Part shown: piece by piece, positions 1-6,169 of the stretch | Layout: every line of letters begins with the position of its first letter | How positions within the stretch are numbered: position 1 is the stretch's first letter | Source of the DNA: Multifurca ochricompacta | Lineage: Eukaryota > Basidiomycota > Agaricomycetes > Russulales > Russulaceae | Assembly (NCBI GenBank): GCA_022496185.1 | Contig: WTXG01000605.1 | Span: 1-10,109 of the forward strand | Direction of reading: 5' to 3' | DNA length: 10,109 nucleotides | Position numbers and translations under genes: made by a program | Notes under the pieces: generated by a model | Databases searched by the model: none | What the model was told of the DNA's origin: nothing | The model's input: only the letters and a program-made list of their open reading frames with translations

Positions 1-543
1 TATTGTCTACTTGGGCACACATACACAGACCTGAGAAAGCTTGATGAAGCAGAAAAGTGTTTTCAGAAAGCTCTTGAATTTCATAAGACTGCCAATAGTG
101 CATTGTGGCAGGGAAATGATCATGGAAGGCTTGGGGACATCTACTTTGAACTCAAAAGGTTCAGTGAAGCTGAAGCCTCATTTCAGAAAGCCTTAGAACT
201 CCATAAGTCTGTCAACTATCCCTATGGCCAGGGACAAAATAATCAACAGCTTGGGAAATTGTATCTTGAAATAAACAAGTTATATTTGGCAGAGGCTTCA
301 TTTCAAAGTGCTCTAAATTATCATGGGGCAGCCCAGAATTCTTTAGGTCAAGGATATGCTCTACATGGGGTAGGAATGGTGCTTATGAAAAGGTCAGAAT
401 TTGAAGAAGCCAAGAGGACACTGGAGAAGGCCAGAACAATATTTAAAGAGGAAAAACATGCAAAATGGGAAGAATATACTCAGCAGTGCTTAGAGATCAG
501 CAAGGGTTTTCATACCCGCGCGGGTAAGTGCTGCGGGTTTTGA
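1..543 (+). CDS. TPR-repeat protein, 3' part; C-terminus replaced by transposon sequence
   Basis: The frame is open from the left edge (no start codon in the window) to a TGA at 541-543. It encodes four tetratricopeptide-like repeats with a period of exactly 40 residues: the helix-A glycine falls at residues 5, 45, 85 and 125 counted from the edge. Each repeat carries a helix-B core such as EAEASFQKALELHK or LAEASFQSALNYH. Arrays of this sort form superhelical protein-binding scaffolds. In basidiomycetes they are often the C-terminal sensor part of NACHT/NB-ARC (NLR-like) proteins or of kinesin-light-chain-like proteins; no nucleotide-binding domain lies in the window, so the full architecture is unknown. 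Host codons end at 490. From 491 the frame reads into hAT-A copy 1, which gives a foreign tail ending AGKCCGF. No intron signal is evident. TPR identity is firm; NLR membership is inference. Confidence 0.85.
   Translation, partial: YCLLGHTYTDLRKLDEAEKCFQKALEFHKTANSALWQGNDHGRLGDIYFELKRFSEAEASFQKALELHKSVNYPYGQGQNNQQLGKLYLEINKLYLAEASFQSALNYHGAAQNSLGQGYALHGVGMVLMKRSEFEEAKRTLEKARTIFKEEKHAKWEEYTQQCLEISKGFHTRAGKCCGF
483..490. repeat. 8-bp target-site duplication of hAT-A copy 1, left
   Basis: The bases gcagtgct directly before the element recur exactly at 1958-1965, directly after it. Eight-base duplications are the hallmark of hAT-superfamily insertion. Confidence 0.9.
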
Positions 544-620
544 CGGGTACGGGTACGGGTATACAACTCCCAACCCGCCAGAAACCCGTACCCGCGCAGC
601 GGGTTTGGCGGGTATAAGTG
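508..620. repeat. GC-rich subterminal repeats of hAT-A copy 1, outer end
   Basis: This is a dense run of ACGGGT/ACCCGT hexamers and palindromes such as acccgcgcgggt and acgggtacgggtacgggt. The matching block at the other element end is about 1855-1945 (acccgcgggtaacccgcggg). Clustered short subterminal repeats of this kind are the usual transposase-binding sites in hAT elements; that role is inferred here. Confidence 0.65.
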
Positions 621-1305
621 GCCATCAGTCATTGACAAGATCAGCAGAAATTTAATGATAAAATACATTTGTAGCAAACAAATGACTATATTTTATTTGA
701 TGTATGCTACAGGGTTTTAGTAAATATGTTCTAGTGTTATCCTATGAAATATCAAAGCAGATCAACGGTGCGATGTAAAATAAAAGTGTTATCAGTGATC
801 CACTCTCTTGAAAATCCTGATGCAACTGTTTTATTAACGCGCGATCAATTCTGCTGGTCTGGCACTATCTAAAATACACTCTAGACTACTTTAGACTATT
901 CTATAATCTAATTATCAAATTAGTTTACTGAAACAAGGCCCGCGTGTATCTACAGGCTGCTTAGGGCAGCGACTACATTGGACCAGCATATTGGTCTGAT
1001 CTCCTTCCTATTAAGGAAGGTTGACTTAACAATCGCGGCTGCGATTTTCCATTGGTCTGACATGATTGTGATCACGCATAGATAACACAACAGAAACGCG
1101 TTCACAAATTAATTAGATACATAGAATATACATCTCAGATCTGACATATGATCAAATCACATCATTAAACGAGATAACGAGATAACGCGTTCGTTTAATC
1201 TAGTAGCTGATATAGTACATAGAACAAGGTGAGATAAGATAGTAGTAAAGTAGTATCTAAAGTACAAGCCTGCGCCATGCCTGTTCCACAAAATAAAATA
1301 AAATA

Positions 1306-1850
1306 AGAATGTAAATAAAGAATCAAATTAATCTTCTGAACATAAATCAGCAATTATTGAGGGATCCTGAGTAGCCACAAATGAACGCGTTGTATCCAAG
1401 TGCGTATCTCCCAGACCGGGATGGTCCGGGCCGATTGTCCGAAATGCGCGATGCAACCAAAGAACTTGCACGCGTTTCATTTTATGGGTAACCTGGGTAT
1501 CAAAACAAATATAGAGGGGTTCCCCCTATCATTAACTATGCACCCATCAATTTATTTTGCATTCTGTGTGGTTATCTGACAGGTTTTTCATCAATGTTCT
1601 ATTACATCCTATCTAATCATCTCTGTATATTGGGGTGGATTTTAGTTGTGCTTGTATAAAATTGAGACCAGAATAATAAAATAAAAATGGAATAATGAAT
1701 TATCTTAATCTTCTGAGCATAAAACAAGAGTCATTGAGGGATCTTAAGCAGCCATAAATGAACGCGTTGTGTATCTCCTTGGTCCGGGATGGCCCGGGCC
1801 GGATATCCGAAATGCGCGATGCAAGTAAAAAACTTGCACGCGTTTAACAC
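1306..1850. repeat. Two diverged direct copies of the ~180-bp hAT-A internal unit
   Basis: Segments of about 1306-1500 and 1671-1850 match in the same orientation. Each holds, in order, an A/T-rich start, 'taatcttctga', a 'gagggatc' block, 'aaatgaacgcgttg', 'gggatggyccgggcc', 'ccgaaatgcgcgatgca' and 'aacttgcacgcgttt'. Three copies of the same unit occur in hAT-A copy 2. The ACGCGT palindrome sits near both ends of the conserved core. Confidence 0.75.
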
Positions 1851-1957
1851 ACACAACCCGCGGGTAACCCGCGGGTTACCTGTACCCGTAGCGACGGGTA
1901 TGGGTACGGGTACGGGTACCAATGAAGATACCCGGGGGTTACCCCTGCTATTCACTA

Positions 1958-1965
1958 GCAGTGCT
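1958..1965. repeat. 8-bp target-site duplication of hAT-A copy 1, right
   Basis: The bases gcagtgct are identical to 483-490. Removing one copy together with the element restores a continuous reading frame in the TPR gene. Confidence 0.9.
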
Positions 1966-2009
1966 TGAATGATGTGATATCTAAGATGGGGCATACTACT
2001 AAGAAATGA
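1966..2009 (+). pseudogene. Displaced last codons and stop of the TPR gene
   Basis: If the element and one TSD copy are taken out, base 490 joins 1966. The TPR frame then continues as L-NDVISKMGHTTKK and stops at TGA 2007-2009. The insertion therefore cost the protein only its final 14 residues, all after the last recognisable repeat, and gave it 17 element-encoded ones. The clean junction is direct sequence evidence that the gene originally ended here. Confidence 0.75.
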
Positions 2010-2338
2010 GAACTTCTGTTGGGAGGGAGGGGAAGATCCCAGAAGCTACTGTGAAATGTTGTGTCTTTGTATTGTCAATGTCAAGCATAAGGTTGAGGTA
2101 GCACACTATGTTTTTTGCTCTGCTATGCATGGTAGAAAATTTGCTGTTTGTTTTAGTGTGCAGAAGCAAGAATGACTGTAACAGGTATTCAATCTCAGTT
2201 AAAAAGATGAAAGATAAGATGGAAGATAAGAACAGTGTGACACAAGCCTGAAGGGATTAGTCTTAAGGCATGGGGATTGATGTACCTGTTGTTAGTAGTG
2301 GGATTCTTGTTCACTTCATTCTCTGATATGGTCTTTGG
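2010..2338. other. Host-like non-coding sequence downstream of the TPR gene
   Basis: This is unique-looking sequence after the old TPR stop, probably its 3' UTR and intergenic DNA. It has a purine-rich run near 2195-2240 with repeated agataag motifs. I found no credible coding frame, RNA gene or element end. The short reverse-strand frame over 2195-2428 runs into the LTR and has no recognisable content. Confidence 0.5.
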
Positions 2339-2380
2339 TAGTGATTGGCACAGGTAACCTTTGGGTATTTGTTTTTGTTG
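2339..2380 (+). repeat. Truncated hAT-A terminal remnant
   Basis: This begins TAGTGATTGGCA and continues with ggtaacc and gggtat blocks in the same order and spacing as the first ~40 bp of hAT-A copy 2 (4192 onward). It then stops matching just before the LTR at 2392. No opposite end or TSD is visible, so it is a relic of a third family member, or of an abortive or deleted insertion. Confidence 0.55.
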
Positions 2381-2386
2381 AACCAG

Positions 2387-2391
2387 AATAC
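2387..2391. repeat. 5-bp TSD of outer solo LTR, left
   Basis: The bases aatac recur at 4056-4060, immediately after the LTR's terminal ...TTGACA. Confidence 0.8.
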
Positions 2392-2689
2392 TGTTGACAC
2401 AGGATGTGTCTGGAGATGCTTCAGGCATCTAAGGTTCGCTTCTGCTGTAGATTAGATTAGATTAGATTCCGGAGTTTTGGACTTTTTATGTTATCTTTAT
2501 TACACTTTTCTTTCATTTACTCAGCAGATATGTGATTACTTAGTAATGTCCTACATAGCATGTGATTCTCCTTTGGCCAATGGCCTTTGTCCCTCACTAT
2601 CTATTGTCCAGCACTTGTGGACTTATTCCCAGTGCACACAGACCATTTCCCCTGGCCCCCATGGGTATATAAGGGTGTCTGTTTCATCT

Positions 2690-2727
2690 CTTACACTTCA
2701 GAGTTCCTTCTACCTCTGAAGTGTAAG
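2690..2727 (+). other. Perfect 14-bp hairpin in outer LTR
   Basis: The arm cttacacttcagag (2690-2703) and its exact complement ctctgaagtgtaag (2714-2727) enclose a 10-nt loop. It begins roughly 20 bp after the TATA motif, so it would fall near the 5' end of an LTR transcript. The same hairpin is at 3597-3634, 7341-7370 and, partly decayed, about 5757-5784. Confidence 0.8.
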
Positions 2728-2785
2728 TCCCTTGCTTTACTCTCTACTTCCTTTAGACTAACACTCTTTGTAGAACTTGTCTTTT

Positions 2786-2793
2786 GTTTAGGT
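2786..2793. repeat. 8-bp TSD of hAT-B, left
   Basis: The bases gtttaggt recur exactly at 3939-3946. They derive from the LTR motif acttgtcttttgtttaggt. Confidence 0.9.
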
Positions 2794-2997
2794 TAGTGGT
2801 GTTCTGGCCTGGCTTGGCCCAAAAGCCATGGCTTTGGCTTGGCCTGAGGCAGCTCCAGCTTTCCCAAAGTCTGGGCTGAGCCAAAGCTGCCACAGACAGC
2901 TTGGCCCTGGCCCAGCTTGGTGTTGACACAGTCAGGTGTTGCATGATGCAACTCTGCATGACCTCATATAGGAGGTTGTGTACCACTATGAACCTGA

Positions 2998-3073
2998 GGC
3001 CGTGTAGCTCAGTGGTTTAGAGCACCAGACCCAGCTTGTCCAGAGGTCTTGGGTTCAATCCCCAATGTGGCCA
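2998..3073 (+). repeat. tRNA-like sequence inside hAT-B (SINE-like or captured tRNA)
   Basis: This is a 76-nt tRNA fold: acceptor GGCCGTG against TGTGGCC with three G-T wobbles, D-stem GCTC/GAGC, T-stem TTGGG/CCCAA around TTCAATC, and discriminator A. The pol III A box (TAGCTCAGTGG) and B box (GGTTCAATCC) are intact. The anticodon stem has two mismatches and the loop is larger than seven bases, so a working tRNA is unlikely. The second copy at 6915-6989 shares both the tRNA part and flanking sequence (CCYTYGATCGGGGTG downstream), which marks a dispersed tRNA-derived repeat. Confidence 0.6.
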
Positions 3074-3424
3074 TTTCTTTTCTAGTGTGTGAGCCAGGGT
3101 CCTGTTTAAGGTCCCTTGATCGGGGTGTGTGTTTAGCCAACACTTGGCCCAAGCCATGGCTTTTGGCAGAGAAAATTTTATGACATATAACTAGTAGTTA
3201 TAGTTCAGCTAATCCAAATCTGACTTGGTGTGTTATGTATTGCAAAGCTATATTGAAGAAAAAGTTTGAAATGCTGTGATAAACATGATCATGTGACCTA
3301 AATCAACCACTTTGTGATCAGATTTCTACTGATTTTGACAATTGCTATTGCACTTGTATGTGCTGTTGAAAGCTGCAGCCTGAGCCAGTGGCTTTGGCTT
3401 TTAGCTTCTTTGAGCTGGGCTAGG
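3074..3424. other. Interior of hAT-B after the tRNA-like unit
   Basis: Non-coding. It begins with the shared tail of the tRNA-like repeat (to about 3128), then a second block resembling the hAT-B start (cttggcccaagccatgg, about 3144-3160), then AT-rich sequence. I see no gene. The reading frame 3314-3556 crosses into the solo LTR and is spurious. Confidence 0.5.
3420..3424. repeat. 5-bp TSD of inner solo LTR, left
   Basis: The bases ctagg recur at 3924-3928. Removing the LTR and one copy restores a continuous hAT-B terminus (gggctaggcacatcacta). Confidence 0.85.
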
Positions 3425-3923
3425 TGTCGAACAGGCATGAGGCGCAGCATACTGACTGTAAGGTTAGTGGGTCAGGCTATAAGACAAGTTAACTTCAGAG
3501 GTAGAAGAAACTCTATATTACTATACTACACACCTATAAGACAAGTTACTATATAGAGAGTTAGTCTAGAGGTAGTGAAGATAGTAGAGAGGACGACTTA
3601 CACTTCAGAGGTAGAAGAAACTCTGAAGTGTAAGAGACGAAACAGACACCCTTATATACTATCCAAGGGATGTTCTGTGCACTGGGAATAAGTCCACAAG
3701 TGCCGGACAAAGTCCAAACAACAAACATGAGGGCATAAGGCCATTGGCTACTACAGAAATCACATGTTACATGGTGTATCAGTCAGCTACTGCGGAATGT
3801 GAGAAAGAAAGTAATAAAGATAATGTAAAAAGTCTGAGACTCCGATATCTAATCTAATCTACAAAGTAGCTAATCTAATCACCTGATGCCTGAAGCATCA
3901 CCAAACATCTTCTGTGTTCAACA
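3425..3923 (-). mobile_element. Inner solo LTR, Copia family, minus strand
   Basis: This is a 499-bp LTR in reverse orientation. Its 5' end reads TGTTGAACACAGAAGATG and its 3' end TGTTCGACA on the minus strand, with flanking ctagg duplications. By eye it aligns along its whole length with the LTR at 7049-7549 and more closely than the outer LTR does. It shares the CCAAT palindrome region, the TATATAAGG box and the hairpin. No internal retroelement sequence remains. It inserted into hAT-B, so it is the youngest layer of this nest. Confidence 0.88.
3597..3634 (-). other. Perfect 14-bp hairpin in inner LTR
   Basis: cttacacttcagag (3597-3610) and ctctgaagtgtaag (3621-3634) pair over all 14 positions around a 10-nt loop, the same structure as in the other LTR copies. 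Confidence 0.8.
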
Positions 3924-3938
3924 CTAGGCACATCACTA

Positions 3939-3946
3939 GTTTAGGT
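3939..3946. repeat. 8-bp TSD of hAT-B, right
   Basis: gtttaggt, identical to 2786-2793. Confidence 0.9.
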
Positions 3947-4002
3947 CAGTAGATAGTATTATAGAGTTCCTTCTACCTCTGAAGTAACTTGTCTTTTGTT
4001 TA

Positions 4003-4190
4003 GCCTAACTGCTACTAACCACAGTCAGTATAACCAGCAGCATGATTGTTTGACAAATACTGGTACAGAGATGCTGTGTTATGTTTGAAGCTCAGTTTGC
4101 TGATCCAAAGTCCAATAGTTCAGGAGATGAGGTAGTTGTCAAACAATCATGCTGCTGGTTATACTGACTGTGGTTAGTAGCATGTTAGGC
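4003..4190. repeat. Inverted pair of LTR 3' ends
   Basis: The arms 4003-4055 and 4137-4190 are exact inverse complements except for one extra base. They are the 3' termini of two same-subfamily LTRs facing each other across 81 bp. The first belongs to the outer solo LTR, the second to the minus-strand LTR broken by hAT-A copy 2. Confidence 0.8.
4061..4136. other. Short unassigned spacer between two LTRs
   Basis: This 76-bp stretch lies between the aatac TSD and the next LTR end. It matches nothing else in the window and is probably host DNA. Its last five bases (gtagt) would be the left TSD of the minus-strand LTR, but the other side is lost. Confidence 0.4.
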
Positions 4191-4191
4191 T
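4137..4191 (-). mobile_element. 3' end of a minus-strand LTR, cut by hAT-A copy 2
   Basis: On the minus strand this reads from the gcctaac motif to the LTR terminus TGTTTGACA. Its continuation is 5629-5807, on the other side of hAT-A copy 2. Positions 4184-4191 (gttaggct) form the left TSD of that element. Confidence 0.8.
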
Positions 4192-5620
4192 TAGTGATTG
4201 GCAGGGGTAACCCTGGGGTATCCTTGTTGGTACCCATACCTGTACCTGTACCTGTCACTATGGGTACGGGTAACCCGTGGGTTACCCATGGGTCACCCAT
4301 GAAAACGCGTGCAAGTTCTTTACTTGCATTGCACATTTCGGATACCCGGCCTGGGACTTCCTGGACCAAGAAGATACACAATGCGTTCATTTGTGGCTGC
4401 TTAAGATCCCTCAATGACTCTTATTTTATGTTCAGAAGATTAAGATAATTCATTATTCCATTTTTATTTTATTATTCTGCTTTCAATTTTATACAAGCAC
4501 AACTAAAATACAGTATACAGAGATGATTAGATAGGATGTTATAGAACATTGATGAAAAGCCTGTCAGATAACCACACAGAATGCAAAATAATTTGATGAA
4601 TACATAGCAATTTGCAGGGGTAACCCCTGGGTAATTGTTTTGATACCTGGGTTACCCATAAAATGAAATGCGTGCAAGTTCTTTACTTGCATCACACATT
4701 TTGGACATCCAGCCCAGGACATCCTGGTCAAGGAGATACGCACTTGGACACAACGTGTTCATTTATGGCTACTCAAGATCCCTCAAAATTCCTATTTTAT
4801 GTTCATAAGATTAAGATAATTTATTATTCCATTTTTATTTTATTATTCTGGTTTTAATTTTATATGAGCATGACTGTTCTTTGCATTTCTGCACATTTCG
4901 GATAAGTGGCCCGGGCCATCCCAGTCAAGGAGATAAGCACTTGGACACAATGCGTTCATTTATGGCTACTCAAGATCCCTCAAATATTGTTGGTTTATGT
5001 TCAGAAGATTAAAAGGATCCTTTATTTACATTATTATTTTATTATTCTGCTTTCATTTCATACAAGCGCAACTGTCCTTGTGCGTTTAAGTCAACCTTCC
5101 TTAATAGGAAGGAGGTCAGACCACCATGTGATGCAATGTAGTTGCTGCCCCATGCAGCTTGTAGATACACGCGGGCCTTTTTCAGTAAACTAATTTGATA
5201 ATTTGATTATATTATAGTCTAAAGTAGTCTAGAGAGTATTTTAGATAGTGCCAGACCAGCAGAATTGGTCGTGCGTTGATAAAACAGGTGCATCATGATT
5301 TTCAAGAAGTGGATCACTGATAACACTTTTATTTTACATCGCACTGTTAATCTGCTTTGATATTTCATATGATAATACTAGAACATATTTAAAGATACCC
5401 TATAGCATACATCAGATAAGATCTTTTATTTTTGTGGCTGCAGATGTGTTTTATCTTAGAATTTCTACTGATCTTGTCAATGCATAATTGGCACCTATAC
5501 CCACCAAACCCGCCATGCGGGTATGGGTTTCCACGGGTTGGGAGCCATATACCCGTACCCATACCCGGCAAAACCCGTGGCGCTTACCCGCACGAGTATG
5601 AAAACCCTTGACAATCACTA
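4192..5620 (+). mobile_element. Non-autonomous hAT-like transposon 'hAT-A', copy 2
   Basis: The element is 1429 bp. It starts TAGTGATTGGCAGGGG and ends, on the reverse strand, TAGTGATTGTCAAGGG, with the perfect 8-bp TSD gttaggct (4184-4191, 5621-5628). It aligns over its whole length with the reverse complement of 491-1957: the ACCCGTACCC-type subterminal blocks (4200-4300, 5495-5600), the AT-rich interior and the ~180-bp units. It has three such units against two in copy 1. Many CpG sites of copy 1 appear as TpG or CpA here. There is no transposase frame; the 60-99 residue frames inside it are low-complexity artefacts of the repeats. Confidence 0.85.
4303..5072 (+). repeat. Three direct copies of the hAT-A internal unit
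   Basis: The units lie at about 4303-4500, 4668-4870 and 4889-5072. Each runs from a gcgtgcaagttcttt or gcacatttcgg start through 'gttcattt.tggct', 'aagatccctcaa' and 'ttatgttca.aagatta' to a poly-T/TTATTATTCT stretch and an 'ataca/tgagc' end. The third copy lacks the gcgtgcaag start. Unequal exchange between units could explain the different number in copy 1. Confidence 0.75.
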
Positions 5621-5628
5621 GTTAGGCT
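5621..5628. repeat. 8-bp TSD of hAT-A copy 2, right
   Basis: gttaggct, identical to 4184-4191. Confidence 0.9.
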
Positions 5629-5807
5629 AAAGACAAGTTGTACTTCAGAGGTTGAAGGAACTCTGATTAACTATACTACTGACCTAAAGACAAGTTGTCT
5701 ACAGAAGAACATTAGTCAAAGGAAAGTAAAGAGTATAGTAGAAAGGGAACTGACACTTCAGAGGTTGAAGGAACTCTGAAGTGAAAGAGACAAAACAGAC
5801 ACCCTTA
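5629..5807 (-). mobile_element. Minus-strand LTR, middle part, truncated by a Tc1-like end
   Basis: On the minus strand this carries the LTR block from taagggtgtctg (just after the TATA box position), through both acctctgaagt copies, to cttgtctttagcctaac. It then joins 4137-4191 across hAT-A copy 2. At the other side it stops at TA 5806-5807, exactly where a Tc1-type terminus begins, so its 5' half (TATA, CCAAT, terminal TG) is missing from the window. Confidence 0.8.
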
Positions 5808-6000
5808 CAGTGCCTCACAAAACTGAGTCAATGTTTTGCACTTTTGCACTGTCTGTTGAATATCACATCAGCCAAAACAAATATAAACAAAGTCTTGGTA
5901 GACCATAAACAGTACAAGATAAGGGTTATGTAATGCAACAATAATTATGTAATTCTGATCATAACCTGTGGAGCTATGCCCATTTCAAATTGGGGACTCA

Positions 6001-6019
6001 TTGACTCAGTTTTGTGAGG
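6001..6019. repeat. Inverted copy of the Tc1 terminal motif
   Basis: ttgactcagttttgtgagg is the exact inverse complement of 5813-5831. It is followed by ggg and a TA. It is either an internal transposase-binding repeat of the Tc1 element or the right end of a ~210-bp MITE (5808-6020) lying against the transposase remnant. Confidence 0.6.
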
Positions 6020-6169
6020 GGGTATCAGAAATGTCAGAATCTGATGCTCCACCAAATGTACAGCAACCAATCCTTAATATATGGTTACCATAGTTATCTT
6101 GATATTGATGGGACCTGGAATAGAGCTATTTAACCATGGTTTACATTCCCAGAATATTATAATTTCCCA

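Larger units (their letters stand above)
491..1957 (-). mobile_element. Non-autonomous hAT-like transposon 'hAT-A', copy 1
   Basis: The element is 1467 bp. Its outer ends read TAGAGATCAGCAAGGG at the left and, on the reverse strand, TAGTGAATAGCAGGGG at the right. It is flanked by a perfect 8-bp TSD (gcagtgct). Ends of TAGNGNT type plus an 8-bp TSD indicate the hAT superfamily. GC-rich subterminal repeats built from ACCCGTACCCG-like units lie at about 508-620 and 1855-1945. The interior is AT-rich and carries a repeated unit of about 180 bp. There is no transposase-like reading frame, so it would need a transposase supplied elsewhere. It is the same family, in opposite orientation, as 4192-5620. 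Orientation is assigned relative to that copy. Confidence 0.85.
2794..3938 (+). mobile_element. Non-autonomous hAT-like transposon 'hAT-B'
   Basis: The ends are TAGTGGTGTTCTGGCC and, on the reverse strand, TAGTGATGTGCCTAGCCC, flanked by the perfect 8-bp TSD gtttaggt. Subterminal regions are packed with ggcttgg/ccaagcc-type repeats (2800-2920 and 3140-3170, with relics at 3385-3424), which are likely transposase-binding arrays. The 1145 bp include a later 499-bp solo LTR plus its 5-bp TSD; the element itself is about 641 bp. There is no coding capacity. A tRNA-like repeat lies in the middle. Its internal sequence shares nothing with hAT-A apart from the TAGTG ends, so it is a separate family. 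Confidence 0.85.
2392..4055 (+). mobile_element. Outer solo LTR of a Copia retrotransposon, split by hAT-B
   Basis: It starts TGTTGACAC, ends TGTTTGACA, and is flanked by the 5-bp TSD aatac. Without hAT-B (2794-3938) and one copy of its 8-bp TSD it is 511 bp, close to the 501-bp LTR at 7049-7549. It shares that LTR's landmarks in order: cttcaggcatc, gattagatt repeats, GGCCAATGGCC, TATATAA at about 2665-2671, and the cacttcagag hairpin. After the hAT-B insertion (from 3947) come the second ctacctctgaagt and tttagcctaac. No internal retroelement sequence is attached, so it is a solo LTR, presumably left by LTR-LTR recombination. It is the more diverged of the LTRs here, fitting its position as the outermost and oldest layer. 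Confidence 0.85.

Noticed and set aside
103..105. Start of the TPR protein at TTG 103
   Set aside because: The frame and repeat pattern continue upstream to the window edge, so the true start is outside.
508..620. Telomere-like or G-quadruplex array (ACGGGT repeats)
   Set aside because: The repeats are short, irregular and confined to both subterminal regions of hAT-A, which fits transposase-binding sites better.
1731..1994. Reverse-strand 87-residue reading frame
   Set aside because: It lies in hAT-A repeats, has PVPVPIP low complexity from the ACCCGT arrays, and crosses the element boundary.
2195..2240. CRISPR-like or tandem array (agataag motifs)
   Set aside because: Only a few short purine-rich repeats without regular spacers.
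2477..2796. Forward reading frames of 80 and 69 residues
   Set aside because: They lie in the LTR promoter region and run across the TATA box and hairpin; no protein-like features.
4139..4448. Opposed 91- and 99-residue reading frames
   Set aside because: They span the hAT-A subterminal repeats on both strands, with codon use dictated by the repeat.
491..5620. One giant foldback transposon with ~1.45-kb terminal inverted repeats
   Set aside because: Each arm has complete ends and its own, different, perfect 8-bp TSD, so they are two independent insertions.
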